15,148 nucleotides of DNA from Rickettsiales bacterium (lineage in GTDB: Bacteria > Pseudomonadota > Alphaproteobacteria > Methylaequorales > Methylaequoraceae). The stretch is from positions 24,284 through 39,431 of the forward strand of contig PAYV01000010.1 in NCBI GenBank assembly GCA_002715305.1, in the 5' to 3' direction. The notes beneath the pieces were generated by a model that worked only from the letters and a program-made list of their open reading frames with translations, did not search any database and was not told where the DNA came from. Shown one piece after another: positions 1-7,457 of this stretch; position 1 is the first letter of the stretch, and each line of letters starts with the position of its first letter. Made by a program: the position numbers and the translations under genes.

Positions 1-375
1 TTTTTTAATTTTTTTTTAACAAATATTATAATTAAAAAAATGAGTTTTAGTATACTTTATAATTTTGATTTTCAAAATTTTTTAGTTCCAAAATGGTATC
101 TTTTCTTTTTTATACTTACCTTATTAACAAGTTTTTTTTTTGATTCAAATTCAAAAGTTTTTCTTAATAATGTTTGTATTTTATTTTCATTTATTTATTT
201 TTTTAGCGGTTTTTTATACACATTAGATTTTATTAAAGATTATAAAATAAATACATTTTTAAAAATTTTAATAATATTTTTACTTTTCTTATTTTTAGGG
301 TATGTTCTGATTTTATTATTTTTTTTTATAGGTTTTTATAAGAATATAAGACTTTTATTCTTGCAAAAAAATTAG
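1..375 (+). CDS. DUF2232 family membrane protein, C-terminal part (5' truncated by window edge)
   Basis: The reading frame is open from base 1, with no stop before the ATG at 40, so this is the end of a longer gene cut by the window rather than a 111-residue protein; 124 residues are visible. It is almost wholly hydrophobic, with about three membrane segments after a short loop. The pattern of a Pro-Lys-Trp segment start, an Asn-rich connector and a Phe-Phe-Ser-Gly-Phe stretch resembles the C-terminus of the DUF2232 proteins that alphaproteobacteria carry between rpsR and rplI; those are about 300 residues long. Its function is unknown and probably membrane associated. The stop lies 8 nt before the rplI start, and the rplI Shine-Dalgarno sequence overlaps the stop codon, so the two are probably in one operon. 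Family assignment rests on position and remembered pattern; confidence is moderate. Confidence 0.6.
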   Translation, partial: FFNFFLTNIIIKKMSFSILYNFDFQNFLVPKWYLFFFILTLLTSFFFDSNSKVFLNNVCILFSFIYFFSGFLYTLDFIKDYKINTFLKILIIFLLFLFLGYVLILLFFFIGFYKNIRLLFLQKN

Positions 376-378
376 GAG
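374..378 (+). promoter_or_regulatory. Shine-Dalgarno site of rplI
   Basis: AGGAG lies 5 nt before the ATG at 384 and overlaps the TAG stop of the upstream gene (373-375). It is one of the few strong ribosome binding sites in the window and fits high expression of a ribosomal protein and translational coupling to the gene before it. Confidence 0.75.
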
Positions 379-383
379 CTTAG

Positions 384-1169
384 ATGGAAGTAATATTACT
401 TGAAAGTTTAGACAAATTAGGCACTGTAGGAGATGTCGTAAAAGTCAAAAATGGCTTCGCTAGAAACTTTTTAATACCTCAAAAAAAAGCTTTACGGGCT
501 AATAAAGAAAATAAAGATTATTACCAAAAAATAAAAAATGAACTTTTAGAGAAAAATAAAAAAATAATAAATGATGCAAATGACATCGTAAAAAAGATTT
601 CTGATAAAGAAATTATATTCATTAGAAATGCAAGTGATAATGGGCAATTGTATGGTTCAGTTTCTCCTAAAGACATTTCAAATTATTTTAGTGAAAAGAA
701 AATTGATATAAAACCTTCGTGTATTAATTTGCATTCAGCTATCAAAAAAGTTGGATTTTTTGAAATTAACATTAAATTACATGCCGATGTCGTGTGCTTA
801 CTAAAACTTAATGTTGCTACTTCTGAGGAAAATGCTAAAAAACAAAAACAAGATTTAATTAATAAAAAAAAGGATGATTTATCACAATCTAAAGATAAAA
901 ATTCTCCAGAAAAAGAAAAAAAAGTCGAAGAACTAAAAAATGTTTCTTTAAAAAGTAAAGACATTAATTCCACAGAAAATAAAAAAAACGCTGAAACTGA
1001 AAAGAAAATTACAAAAAATATAAAAAACAATAATTTAAATACAGATAAAGATATCACTAAGCAGACAGTTGAAGAAAAGTCTGGATCTAAAAAGGTAACC
1101 TCTGAAGATGCAGACAAAGAAAACCTAGATAATGGTTCAACTGAAGCAACAAAAAAGACTGAAACCTAG
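384..1169 (+). CDS. rplI: Large ribosomal subunit protein bL9 with a long charged C-terminal tail
   Basis: bL9 binds 23S rRNA near the L1 stalk base of the 50S subunit and helps hold the reading frame. Residues 1-50 are the diagnostic N-terminal domain, with VGDVVKVKNGFARNFLIP at about 15-32. The connecting helix and C-terminal domain run to about residue 146. The usual length is near 150 residues, or about 190-200 in many alphaproteobacteria; this protein has 261. The extra 115 or so residues are low complexity, about a quarter Lys and a fifth Asp/Glu with many Asn, Ser and Thr, and are predicted to be disordered. The tail has no internal stop and keeps a balanced charge, so it looks translated rather than a read-through artefact. 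The start is fixed by the conserved MEVILLE opening and the AGGAG site upstream. The gene sits between the DUF2232 gene and dnaB, the usual alphaproteobacterial order apart from the inserted exchanger gene. Confidence 0.95.
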   Translation: MEVILLESLDKLGTVGDVVKVKNGFARNFLIPQKKALRANKENKDYYQKIKNELLEKNKKIINDANDIVKKISDKEIIFIRNASDNGQLYGSVSPKDISNYFSEKKIDIKPSCINLHSAIKKVGFFEINIKLHADVVCLLKLNVATSEENAKKQKQDLINKKKDDLSQSKDKNSPEKEKKVEELKNVSLKSKDINSTENKKNAETEKKITKNIKNNNLNTDKDITKQTVEEKSGSKKVTSEDADKENLDNGSTEATKKTET

Positions 1170-1174
1170 TTTCA
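1160..1174 (+). other. Small perfect inverted repeat over the rplI stop codon
   Basis: TGAAAC (1160-1165) and GTTTCA (1169-1174) form a 6-bp stem with a 3-nt loop across the TAG stop of rplI. No T-run follows on the + strand, so it is not a standard intrinsic terminator. It could be a weak pause, a processing point between rplI and the next gene, or chance. A second imperfect hairpin (1179-1194) covers the possible ribosome binding site of the following gene. Confidence 0.3.
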
Positions 1175-1195
1175 ATAAAACTTTGGTAAAGGTTT

Positions 1196-2155
1196 ATGAT
1201 TATTTATAAACTGATTATACTTTTGCTTGGACTCTTCTTAGTCATCAAAGGTGCGGACGTTTTAATTTCTTGTTCGACCTCCTTGGGTAAAAAATTTGGT
1301 TTTTCTGAACTTATAATTGGAATTGTTATTATTGGTTTTGGAACTTCTCTTTCTGAACTTCTAGTCTCAATTGATGCAGTTTTGAAAAACGCTCCAGAAC
1401 TATCTCTAGGAAACGTTCTAGGTTCAAACATTGCAAATATTTTTTTAGTTATTGCTAGTGCTGGAATTACAAAGGCATTTGTCCTACCACGAATTTCAAA
1501 CTTAGATAATACTTTTCATATTTTTTCACATTTTTTATTTTTATTAATTTTTCTTTTTTTTCAATTAAATTTCACTATTGGTTGTATTTTCTTAGTAATG
1601 TTTTTTATTTATTTATTTTCTAATTTGAGAAGTTCAAATAAAGAAAAAAACTCTGTTGAAATCGATAATAACAATCTCGCACGTTTATCTTATAAACAAC
1701 CACTTTTATGCGGGATTCCAATTGTCATTTTATCAGTTCTAATCACTTTATTAGGTGCAGAACTTACTGTTAATTCAACTATCAAGATCTCAAATTATTT
1801 CGGTATATCTGAGTCTTTTATTGGTTTAACTATAATAGCTTTGGGTACATCATTACCTGAGATTGCAACAGGAATTATTGCGGTTAATAAAGGAAGAATA
1901 AATTTAATTATAGGTAATATTTTAGGATCTAATATTTATAATCTATTACTTATATTAGGCTTTGTAAGTCTTTTTGAATCATTTGATTATAATAAAAATG
2001 AATTAGTTGTAGAAGTAATTATTCTTTTCCTATCTGTTTGTTTTTTTTGGGTTTTAACAAATAAAAAACAAAAGATTGATCTAAAACTTTCTGTAGCGTT
2101 TTTTGGTATCTATCTTATTTACTTATTAAATTTGTTTTACAGAAATTTTATTTAA
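1196..2155 (+). CDS. Na+/Ca2+ antiporter family (CaCA, YrbG-like) membrane protein
   Basis: A 319-residue integral membrane protein of about ten hydrophobic segments, a normal length for bacterial CaCA exchangers. The two inverted alpha repeats that build the ion site are clear: residues 47-84 (GFGTSLSELL, then GNVLGSNIAN) and 215-252 (ALGTSLPEIA, then GNILGSNIYN). The acidic residues expected to bind the cation are Glu54 and Glu222. The first repeat has Ser where the family usually has Pro before Glu. A hydrophilic loop near 144-165 separates the halves. The family swaps Na+ (or H+) for Ca2+ across the inner membrane; the actual ion here cannot be told. The gene lies 26 nt after rplI, preceded by a weak AAAGG, and interrupts the common rplI-dnaB adjacency. 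The ATG start immediately precedes the first membrane helix. Confidence 0.85.
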   Translation: MIIYKLIILLLGLFLVIKGADVLISCSTSLGKKFGFSELIIGIVIIGFGTSLSELLVSIDAVLKNAPELSLGNVLGSNIANIFLVIASAGITKAFVLPRISNLDNTFHIFSHFLFLLIFLFFQLNFTIGCIFLVMFFIYLFSNLRSSNKEKNSVEIDNNNLARLSYKQPLLCGIPIVILSVLITLLGAELTVNSTIKISNYFGISESFIGLTIIALGTSLPEIATGIIAVNKGRINLIIGNILGSNIYNLLLILGFVSLFESFDYNKNELVVEVIILFLSVCFFWVLTNKKQKIDLKLSVAFFGIYLIYLLNLFYRNFI

Positions 2156-2165
2156 GTTTTACACG

Positions 2166-2183
2166 ATATCCACAAAATTCACA
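2166..2183 (+). promoter_or_regulatory. Tandem DnaA-box-like 9-mers upstream of dnaB
   Basis: ATATCCACA (2166-2174) matches the DnaA-box consensus TTATNCACA at all but the first base. It directly abuts AAATTCACA (2175-2183), which keeps the last seven positions. They lie in the only gap before dnaB, 47-64 nt from its start. The idea that DnaA regulates dnaB here is inference; the matches are visible but could be chance in AT-rich DNA. Confidence 0.25.
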
Positions 2184-2229
2184 GGCAAAAAATTGATGCA
2201 TGCTATTTTTAGTTTGTTAATATATCAAC

Positions 2230-3702
2230 ATGATTTCAGGCGATCAAACAAAACCCTTGGCTAAATTAGTTACAAACGATTTGCCTAACTCAAATAGGTT
2301 AACTCCTAGGAACATTGATGCCGAACAAGCACTGCTGGGAGCGATTTTAGCTAATAATCAAGCGATAGAGAAAGTTGAAGATTTTTTAGAGGAAAGTGAT
2401 TTTTCAGATAATATTAATAGCTTAATATATTCAACCATAAAAAAAATTATACAAAAAGGTCAATTAGCAGATATCAATACAGTTAAGCTTTACTTAGAAA
2501 ATAATGATGAATTTAAAAAAAGCGGTGGATTAGAATATCTTCTTAAGGTTAGTGATAATTCTATAAGTATTATTAATTCTAAACAATATGGTGAAATTAT
2601 TCATGATCTATCAATTAGAAGAAAACTTATTACTCTGGGAACTGATTTAGTAAATAATTCTTTTTTAACCAATGAAGGTCAAAATTCCTCTCACATAATT
2701 GAAAATATTGAGGAAAATTTATTTAATCTTTCTAATGATGGTGATATTCAAAGAGGACCAAAAAGCTTTGAAGATATTCTATCTGATGCAATTGATCATG
2801 CTGAAAAAGCATATAAAAAAAGTGATGAAGTTGTTGGAATTAAGAGTGGGCTATCAGATTTTGATAAGAAAATAGGAGGGCTACATAAATCTGATTTAAT
2901 AATAATAGCTGGAAGGCCTTCAATGGGGAAAACTGCATTTGCTACAAACATTGCATATAATATTTCAAAAGAAAAGAAAGCCAATCAAGATAGTACTATT
3001 AAAAATGTTCTATTTTTTTCCTTGGAGATGTCGTCAGATCAACTGGCAACAAGAATAATGTCCGAAATTTCTAAAATTTCATCCGAAAGTATTAGAACTG
3101 GAAATCTATCAAAGAATGATTTCAACAAAATTATAGCAGCAAGTGACAACCTAAAAAAATTGTCATTATATATAGATGATTCCCCAGCCTTAACTATTTC
3201 TTCAATTAGAACAAGAGCAAGAAGATTAAAAAGGAAAACTGGTCTTGATCTAATTGTCATAGATTATTTGCAATTAATTAGTAGTGAATCTCGTAATCTT
3301 AATGATAATAGAGTTAAAGAAATATCGGACATAACAAGAGGGCTTAAAGCAATTGCAAAAGATCTCAATATACCTGTAGTGGCCCTTTCTCAACTTTCAA
3401 GAAAGGTTGAGGATAGAGAGGATAAAAGGCCACAATTAGCAGATCTTAGAGAATCTGGATCTATCGAACAAGATGCTGATTTAGTTGTTTTTCTTTACAG
3501 AGAAGAATATTATTTGGCAAGAACTGAACCACAAGAAGGAACAGAAAAACATGCCGCCTGGACAAACAAAATGGATGAAGTTCACAATGTAGCTGAGGTT
3601 ATTATTGCAAAACACAGACATGGACCAATTTCAAAAGTAAAACTTCATTTTAACGCATCTTACACTAAATTTTCTGATCTTGCAGATTCATCTTCTAATT
3701 AA
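2230..3702 (+). CDS. dnaB: Replicative DNA helicase DnaB
   Basis: DnaB is the hexameric ATP-driven helicase that unwinds DNA ahead of the replication fork and recruits primase. At 490 residues it is a normal length with no intein. The N-terminal domain begins at about residue 27 (NIDAEQALLGAIL) and ends near 130. A linker follows, and the RecA-like ATPase domain starts at about 203. Walker A is GRPSMGKT at 228-235 (Lys234); Walker B is LIVIDYLQL at 341-349 (Asp345). The DnaB motifs ALSQLSRKVEDR (385-396), LRESGSIEQDADLV (406-419) and AKHRHGP (460-466) are all present. About 25 residues precede the conserved N-terminus, which is common in alphaproteobacteria. There is no clear Shine-Dalgarno sequence before the ATG. 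A 144-nt gap follows, so transcription may restart at mlaE. Confidence 0.97.
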   Translation: MISGDQTKPLAKLVTNDLPNSNRLTPRNIDAEQALLGAILANNQAIEKVEDFLEESDFSDNINSLIYSTIKKIIQKGQLADINTVKLYLENNDEFKKSGGLEYLLKVSDNSISIINSKQYGEIIHDLSIRRKLITLGTDLVNNSFLTNEGQNSSHIIENIEENLFNLSNDGDIQRGPKSFEDILSDAIDHAEKAYKKSDEVVGIKSGLSDFDKKIGGLHKSDLIIIAGRPSMGKTAFATNIAYNISKEKKANQDSTIKNVLFFSLEMSSDQLATRIMSEISKISSESIRTGNLSKNDFNKIIAASDNLKKLSLYIDDSPALTISSIRTRARRLKRKTGLDLIVIDYLQLISSESRNLNDNRVKEISDITRGLKAIAKDLNIPVVALSQLSRKVEDREDKRPQLADLRESGSIEQDADLVVFLYREEYYLARTEPQEGTEKHAAWTNKMDEVHNVAEVIIAKHRHGPISKVKLHFNASYTKFSDLADSSSN

Positions 3703-3794
3703 AAAACAAATACAGCTTTAATTTTTTATTTTCTAGTTGTGTAATAATTTCACATAGTTTTTAAAGAATTTTTAAGATGAAATTATAAATAGTA

Positions 3795-3823
3795 TTGGTT
3801 TTAGATTAAAAAAAAATTATATT
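3795..3823 (+). promoter_or_regulatory. Candidate promoter for the mlaE-mlaF-cvpA-purF run
   Basis: In the 144-nt gap after dnaB, TTGGTT (3795-3800) and TATATT (3818-3823) are separated by 17 nt, a sigma70-like layout that would start RNA about 16 nt before the GTG of mlaE. The -10 element matches 5 of 6 positions and the -35 element 3 of 6. In DNA this AT-rich such matches arise easily. The rest of the gap shows no gene, RNA or convincing terminator. Confidence 0.35.
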
Positions 3824-3846
3824 GGCATTATTAAAATTATAAGTCA

Positions 3847-4623
3847 GTGAATAAATTTTTTACAAAGTTTGGTAGCTTCGTTTTTGATTTTTTTCATTCA
3901 ATCGGAGAATTACTAGTTTTCTTCTTTGAATGTCTAAGATTTATGTTTGTAGACAAATTTTATTCGTCAATTTTTTTTCAACAATTAGTAAAAATTGGAT
4001 TTAATTCTTTACCTGTAGTTGGGCTAACTTCAATTTTTACTGGAATGGTTTTAGCATTACAATCTTATACTGGATTTTCTAGATTTTCAGCTGAAAGTGC
4101 AATTCCAAATGTTGTAGTGTTGTCAATAACCCGAGAACTCGCGCCAGTTTTAGCTGGGTTAATGGTAGCAGGCAGAGCAGGAGCTGCAATAGCTGCTGAG
4201 ATTGGTACCATGAGAGTAACTGAACAAATTGACGCATTAAGAACATTATCAACTAATCCTTACAATTACTTAGTAATTCCAAGAATACTGGCTGGAATAA
4301 TTTCACTCCCAATTCTTGTTTTCATTGGTGATATCATTGGTGTTTTAGGCGGATTCTTAATTTGTACAAAAATACTTAATTTTAATCCAACCGTTTATCT
4401 ACAAAATACGTATAATTTTGTTCAATTTATTGATGTATTCTCAGGTTTAGTTAAAGCATGTGTTTTTGGTTTTATAATAACTTTTATGGGATGTTATCAT
4501 GGATTTAATGCTAAGGGTGGCGCTCAAGGTGTTGGATTGTCAACAACATATTCTGTTGTTTCTTCATCTATTTTAATACTTCTGATGAATTATATTTTAA
4601 CTTCGTTCTTTTTTAAATTATGA
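3847..4623 (+). CDS. mlaE: MlaE family lipid-transport ABC permease
   Basis: MlaE is the inner-membrane permease of the Mla phospholipid transporter, which moves lipids between inner and outer membranes. At 258 residues it is full length, with an amphipathic N-terminal region and about five membrane segments. The alphaproteobacterial signature is strong: SLPVVGLTSIFTGMVLALQ at 54-72, TRELAPVLAGLMVAGRAGAA at 95-114 and the cytoplasmic coupling segment EIGTMRVTEQIDAL at 118-131. The start is GTG, chosen because the conserved N-terminal helix begins directly after it and no ATG lies close. The 3' end overlaps mlaF by 4 nt (ATGA), so the pair is translationally coupled. No substrate-binding MlaD or periplasmic MlaC gene is in the window; they must be elsewhere or absent. 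Confidence 0.93.
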   Translation: MNKFFTKFGSFVFDFFHSIGELLVFFFECLRFMFVDKFYSSIFFQQLVKIGFNSLPVVGLTSIFTGMVLALQSYTGFSRFSAESAIPNVVVLSITRELAPVLAGLMVAGRAGAAIAAEIGTMRVTEQIDALRTLSTNPYNYLVIPRILAGIISLPILVFIGDIIGVLGGFLICTKILNFNPTVYLQNTYNFVQFIDVFSGLVKACVFGFIITFMGCYHGFNAKGGAQGVGLSTTYSVVSSSILILLMNYILTSFFFKL

Positions 4624-5333
4624 AAAGAAAAAAAATCTCAATTAAAAATTTAAAAAAAAAATTTTCTGAAAAAGAAGTTCTAAAAAATTTAAATCTTGAT
4701 GTTTATGAATCTGAATCACTTGCGATAATTGGTGAATCAGGTTCTGGTAAATCTGTTTTAACAAGATGCATTATAGGACTAATTGAATTTGATGAAGGTA
4801 TAGTAAGCTTTGATGGAATTCCGAACATTGGAAATTTAGGATTCAGGGGAAAAACTGAATATATTTCAAAATTTGGAATTCTTTTTCAAAATTCAGCATT
4901 GCTTGATAGTTTGACAATTTTTGAAAATCTAAAATTAGCAAAAGATCAAATAAATTATAATAAAATTTTAGATGATGTTGCACTACCAAAGACAATCTTA
5001 AATAGTTATCCAGCTGATATTTCTGTAGGAATGCAAAAAAGAGTAGGAATAGCTAGAGCAATTTTGAAAAATCCAGAAATTTTAATTTTTGATGAACCAA
5101 CTACAGGACTGGACCCAATTATAGCCAGGCAAATTAATTTATTAATTAAAAACTTGGTTAGAGAGAAGAAAGTAACAACAATAACGGTAACACATGACAT
5201 GGAGAGTGTTTATGAGTTTGCTGACAAGACTGCATTTATTAAACAAGGTAAAATAATTTGGTATGGTAGTTCTAGGGAAATCTCAACTACTAAAAATATA
5301 CATTTAAAAAACTTTATTAGTGGTAAAACTTAA
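4620..5333 (+). CDS. mlaF: MlaF family lipid-transport ABC ATPase
   Basis: This is the cytoplasmic ATPase partner of MlaE, powering lipid transport between the membranes. It has 237 residues: Walker A GESGSGKS (38-45), Q-loop Gln90, Walker B ILIFDEP (154-160, catalytic Glu159), D-loop GLD and switch His192. The segment LLDSLTIFENL (94-104) is typical of MlaF. The ABC signature is ISVGM (134-138) rather than LSGGM: Ser and the following Gly remain, but the first Gly is Val. All other ATPase residues are intact, so the protein is probably active and the change may be lineage specific. The start overlaps the mlaE stop by 4 nt; the stop directly abuts the cvpA start. Family confidence is high; the exact lipid is unknown. 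Confidence 0.93.
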   Translation: MKRKKISIKNLKKKFSEKEVLKNLNLDVYESESLAIIGESGSGKSVLTRCIIGLIEFDEGIVSFDGIPNIGNLGFRGKTEYISKFGILFQNSALLDSLTIFENLKLAKDQINYNKILDDVALPKTILNSYPADISVGMQKRVGIARAILKNPEILIFDEPTTGLDPIIARQINLLIKNLVREKKVTTITVTHDMESVYEFADKTAFIKQGKIIWYGSSREISTTKNIHLKNFISGKT

Positions 5334-5996
5334 ATGGAAGATATTGTAGAAACTTATTTAATTTTTGACTTATCCATACTTATTTTTATTCTTTTATCTG
5401 CATTTTTTGCATTTCTGAGAGGTTTTTCACAAGAATTTTTATCATTATTAAGTTGGACTGGAGCCTTTTTTGGATCATATTTTTTCGCTAATTATTTTGT
5501 TAATAATTTAAACAAAGTTTTTGGAAATATAATCTTATCGAGTATAATTTCATATTTTCTAGTGTTTATTATTTTGCTATTCTTTTTTTCTTTTGTAACC
5601 AAAAGATTTTCGCAAACTGTAAAAAGTAGTAATGTGGGAATGGTTGACCGAACACTTGGATTTCTGTTTGGAATTTTAAGAGGATATTTCATTGTCAGTT
5701 TAGGCCTACTTTCATTAAACTTTTTTTATGACAGTAGTAAAATTAAATGGATAGATGATTCAAAAATTAATTTTGTTATATTGTTAACCAATTCTAAAGC
5801 TTTAGATTTTTTAAGTGAAAATAGTGAATATTCAAAAAAAATTAAAAAAGAAATTGAGGAAAAATCAAATAAGCTTTTTAAAAAAAGTGTTGATTCACAT
5901 CTAAAATTAAGAAATCATTCTGAGAAAGAGAAAAAATTATATAATGAAAAAGATAGAGATAGTCTTGATTATCTGATAGAGAATTCAAATCAATGA
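5334..5996 (+). CDS. cvpA: CvpA family inner-membrane protein
   Basis: CvpA proteins are small four-helix membrane proteins, named for colicin V production in E. coli and needed for envelope stress tolerance; the biochemical role is unknown. It has 220 residues. The membrane part covers about 8-130, with the family motifs LRGFSQEFLSLLSW (28-41) and VDRTLGFLFGILRG (104-117). A charged cytoplasmic tail follows, ending in DRDSLDYLIENS (207-218), which matches the tail of alphaproteobacterial CvpA. The ATG directly follows the mlaF stop with no gap, and the stop overlaps the purF ATG by 4 nt. The cvpA-purF pairing is conserved widely in proteobacteria and supports both assignments. Confidence 0.9.
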   Translation: MEDIVETYLIFDLSILIFILLSAFFAFLRGFSQEFLSLLSWTGAFFGSYFFANYFVNNLNKVFGNIILSSIISYFLVFIILLFFFSFVTKRFSQTVKSSNVGMVDRTLGFLFGILRGYFIVSLGLLSLNFFYDSSKIKWIDDSKINFVILLTNSKALDFLSENSEYSKKIKKEIEEKSNKLFKKSVDSHLKLRNHSEKEKKLYNEKDRDSLDYLIENSNQ

Positions 5997-7450
5997 AGTA
6001 TCTTTTTTTAAAAAAAAAACCAAGAGACGAATGTGGCGTTTTTGGAGTTTATAATAATCCAAATGCTTCAGAATTGACAGCATTGGGACTTCATGCACTC
6101 CAACATCGTGGTCAAGATTCTGCTGGAATTGTTTCATATGAAAAAAGTAATTTCTTTGCCCATCGTGGAATTGGTCAAGTTTCTGAAGTCTTCTCTGATG
6201 CTAATATACTAAGAAGTCTTAAAGGTAATTTTTCTATTGGACATAATAGATACGGTACTACGGGCGAGTCTGCATTAAAAAATGTTCAACCACTTTTCTC
6301 TGAGCTTAATACAGGAGGCGTTGCAATCGCTCATAATGGAAATCTTACTAACACAAATTTTTTAAAAGAAAAATTAATTGAACAAGGCTCAATTTTCCAT
6401 TCAACTTCAGATACTGAAGTAATTCTTCACTTAATGTCTACAAGAAAAGGAAATTTAATTGATAAACTTATTTACTCTTTAAATTCAATAAGTGGAGCAT
6501 ATTCTTTGCTACTTTTAACTGGGGATTCTTTAATTGCAGTAAGAGATCCATTTGGAATTAGACCATTAATCCTCGGTAAGTTAGGAGATTCATATATTCT
6601 AAGTTCTGAAAGTTGCGGTCTGGATATAATTGGAGCTGATGTGGTAAGAGATATTGAACCTGGTGAAATTTTAATGATTAAAAATAACACAATAGAGTCT
6701 ATAAAACCCTTTAAAAATACTACCTTAAGACCTTGCTTATTTGAATATATTTATTTCTCTAGACCTGATAGTGTTTTGGAAGGAAGGAATGTATATGATG
6801 TAAGAAAAAAGATAGGTAATCAACTAGCTATTGAAAATAATTTAGACAAAAAAATAATTGATGTTGTAATCCCTATTCCAGATTCGGGAAATGCATCAGC
6901 GTTAGGTTATGCCGAAAAATTAAGAAAGCCATTCGAATTTGGAATTATAAGAAATCATTATACCGGAAGGACATTTATTCAATCCACTAGTAAAATTAGA
7001 AATTTAGCTGTAAAATTAAAGCATAATCCAAACCTATCTTCTCTTAAAAATAAAAATGTAGCACTTATTGATGATTCAATTGTAAGAGGAACTACTTCAA
7101 TAAAGATTGTTGAAATGCTAAGAAATGCAGGAGTTAAAAAAATACATATGAGAATTGCAAGTCCTCCCGTTAAGTTTCCATGTTTTTATGGAATTGATAC
7201 CCCTACTCGAGAGGAGCTTTTAGCATCAAGATTTACCCTAAAAGAAATTGAGAAAATGGTTGGTGTTGATAGTTTAAAATTTATTTCTCTGGATGGAGTT
7301 TACAAAGCGCTGGGCTACAAAAAAGGCAGAGATAAAAAAAACCCAAAGTTCACGGATCATTATTTTAGCGGAGATTATCCTGTGAAACTCGTTGATTTTA
7401 ATTCTGGGAAAAAACCGACTCAATTAGCTTTATTAATTGAAACAAAGTAA
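5993..7450 (+). CDS. purF: Amidophosphoribosyltransferase PurF
   Basis: PurF makes 5-phosphoribosylamine from PRPP and glutamine, the committed first step of purine synthesis. It has 485 residues, full length. A 13-residue propeptide precedes the Ntn nucleophile Cys14 (DECGVFGVY), so self-cleavage before Cys14 is expected. The glutaminase domain holds HRGQDSAG (38-45), RYGTTG (86-91) and HNGNL (114-118). The transferase domain has the PRPP loop VALIDDSIVRGTTS (356-369). Of the four cysteines that bind the Fe-S cluster in Bacillus PurF, the first two positions are kept (Cys248, Cys397), but the CxxC pair is replaced by PKFTDHYFSGDYP (451-463). No cluster is expected, as in alphaproteobacterial PurF in general. 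It overlaps cvpA by 4 nt and is followed 7 nt later by an SDR gene, a common alphaproteobacterial neighbour. Confidence 0.97.
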   Translation: MKYLFLKKKPRDECGVFGVYNNPNASELTALGLHALQHRGQDSAGIVSYEKSNFFAHRGIGQVSEVFSDANILRSLKGNFSIGHNRYGTTGESALKNVQPLFSELNTGGVAIAHNGNLTNTNFLKEKLIEQGSIFHSTSDTEVILHLMSTRKGNLIDKLIYSLNSISGAYSLLLLTGDSLIAVRDPFGIRPLILGKLGDSYILSSESCGLDIIGADVVRDIEPGEILMIKNNTIESIKPFKNTTLRPCLFEYIYFSRPDSVLEGRNVYDVRKKIGNQLAIENNLDKKIIDVVIPIPDSGNASALGYAEKLRKPFEFGIIRNHYTGRTFIQSTSKIRNLAVKLKHNPNLSSLKNKNVALIDDSIVRGTTSIKIVEMLRNAGVKKIHMRIASPPVKFPCFYGIDTPTREELLASRFTLKEIEKMVGVDSLKFISLDGVYKALGYKKGRDKKNPKFTDHYFSGDYPVKLVDFNSGKKPTQLALLIETK

Positions 7451-7457
7451 TTGATTA

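Noticed and set aside
40..375. A stand-alone 111-residue membrane protein starting at the ATG at 40.
   Set aside because: The frame is open all the way to base 1 and the content fits the C-terminus of a longer DUF2232 protein, so the ATG is most likely an internal Met.
683..1117. A long open frame on the - strand opposite rplI.
   Set aside because: It is antisense to the Lys/Glu-rich tail of bL9; reversed AAA and GAA codons give Phe and Ser runs with few stops. No recognisable motif or ribosome binding site.
3703..3846. Possible small RNA or terminator in the longest gap, after dnaB.
   Set aside because: Only a 4-bp TGTG/CACA pairing with a 9-nt loop is visible, with no T-run; nothing supports an RNA gene.
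6781..7395. Possible loss of function in PurF because two of the four Fe-S cysteines known from Bacillus are missing.
   Set aside because: The PRPP loop, Ntn Cys and glutaminase motifs are intact, and the C-terminal sequence matches the cluster-free alphaproteobacterial form.
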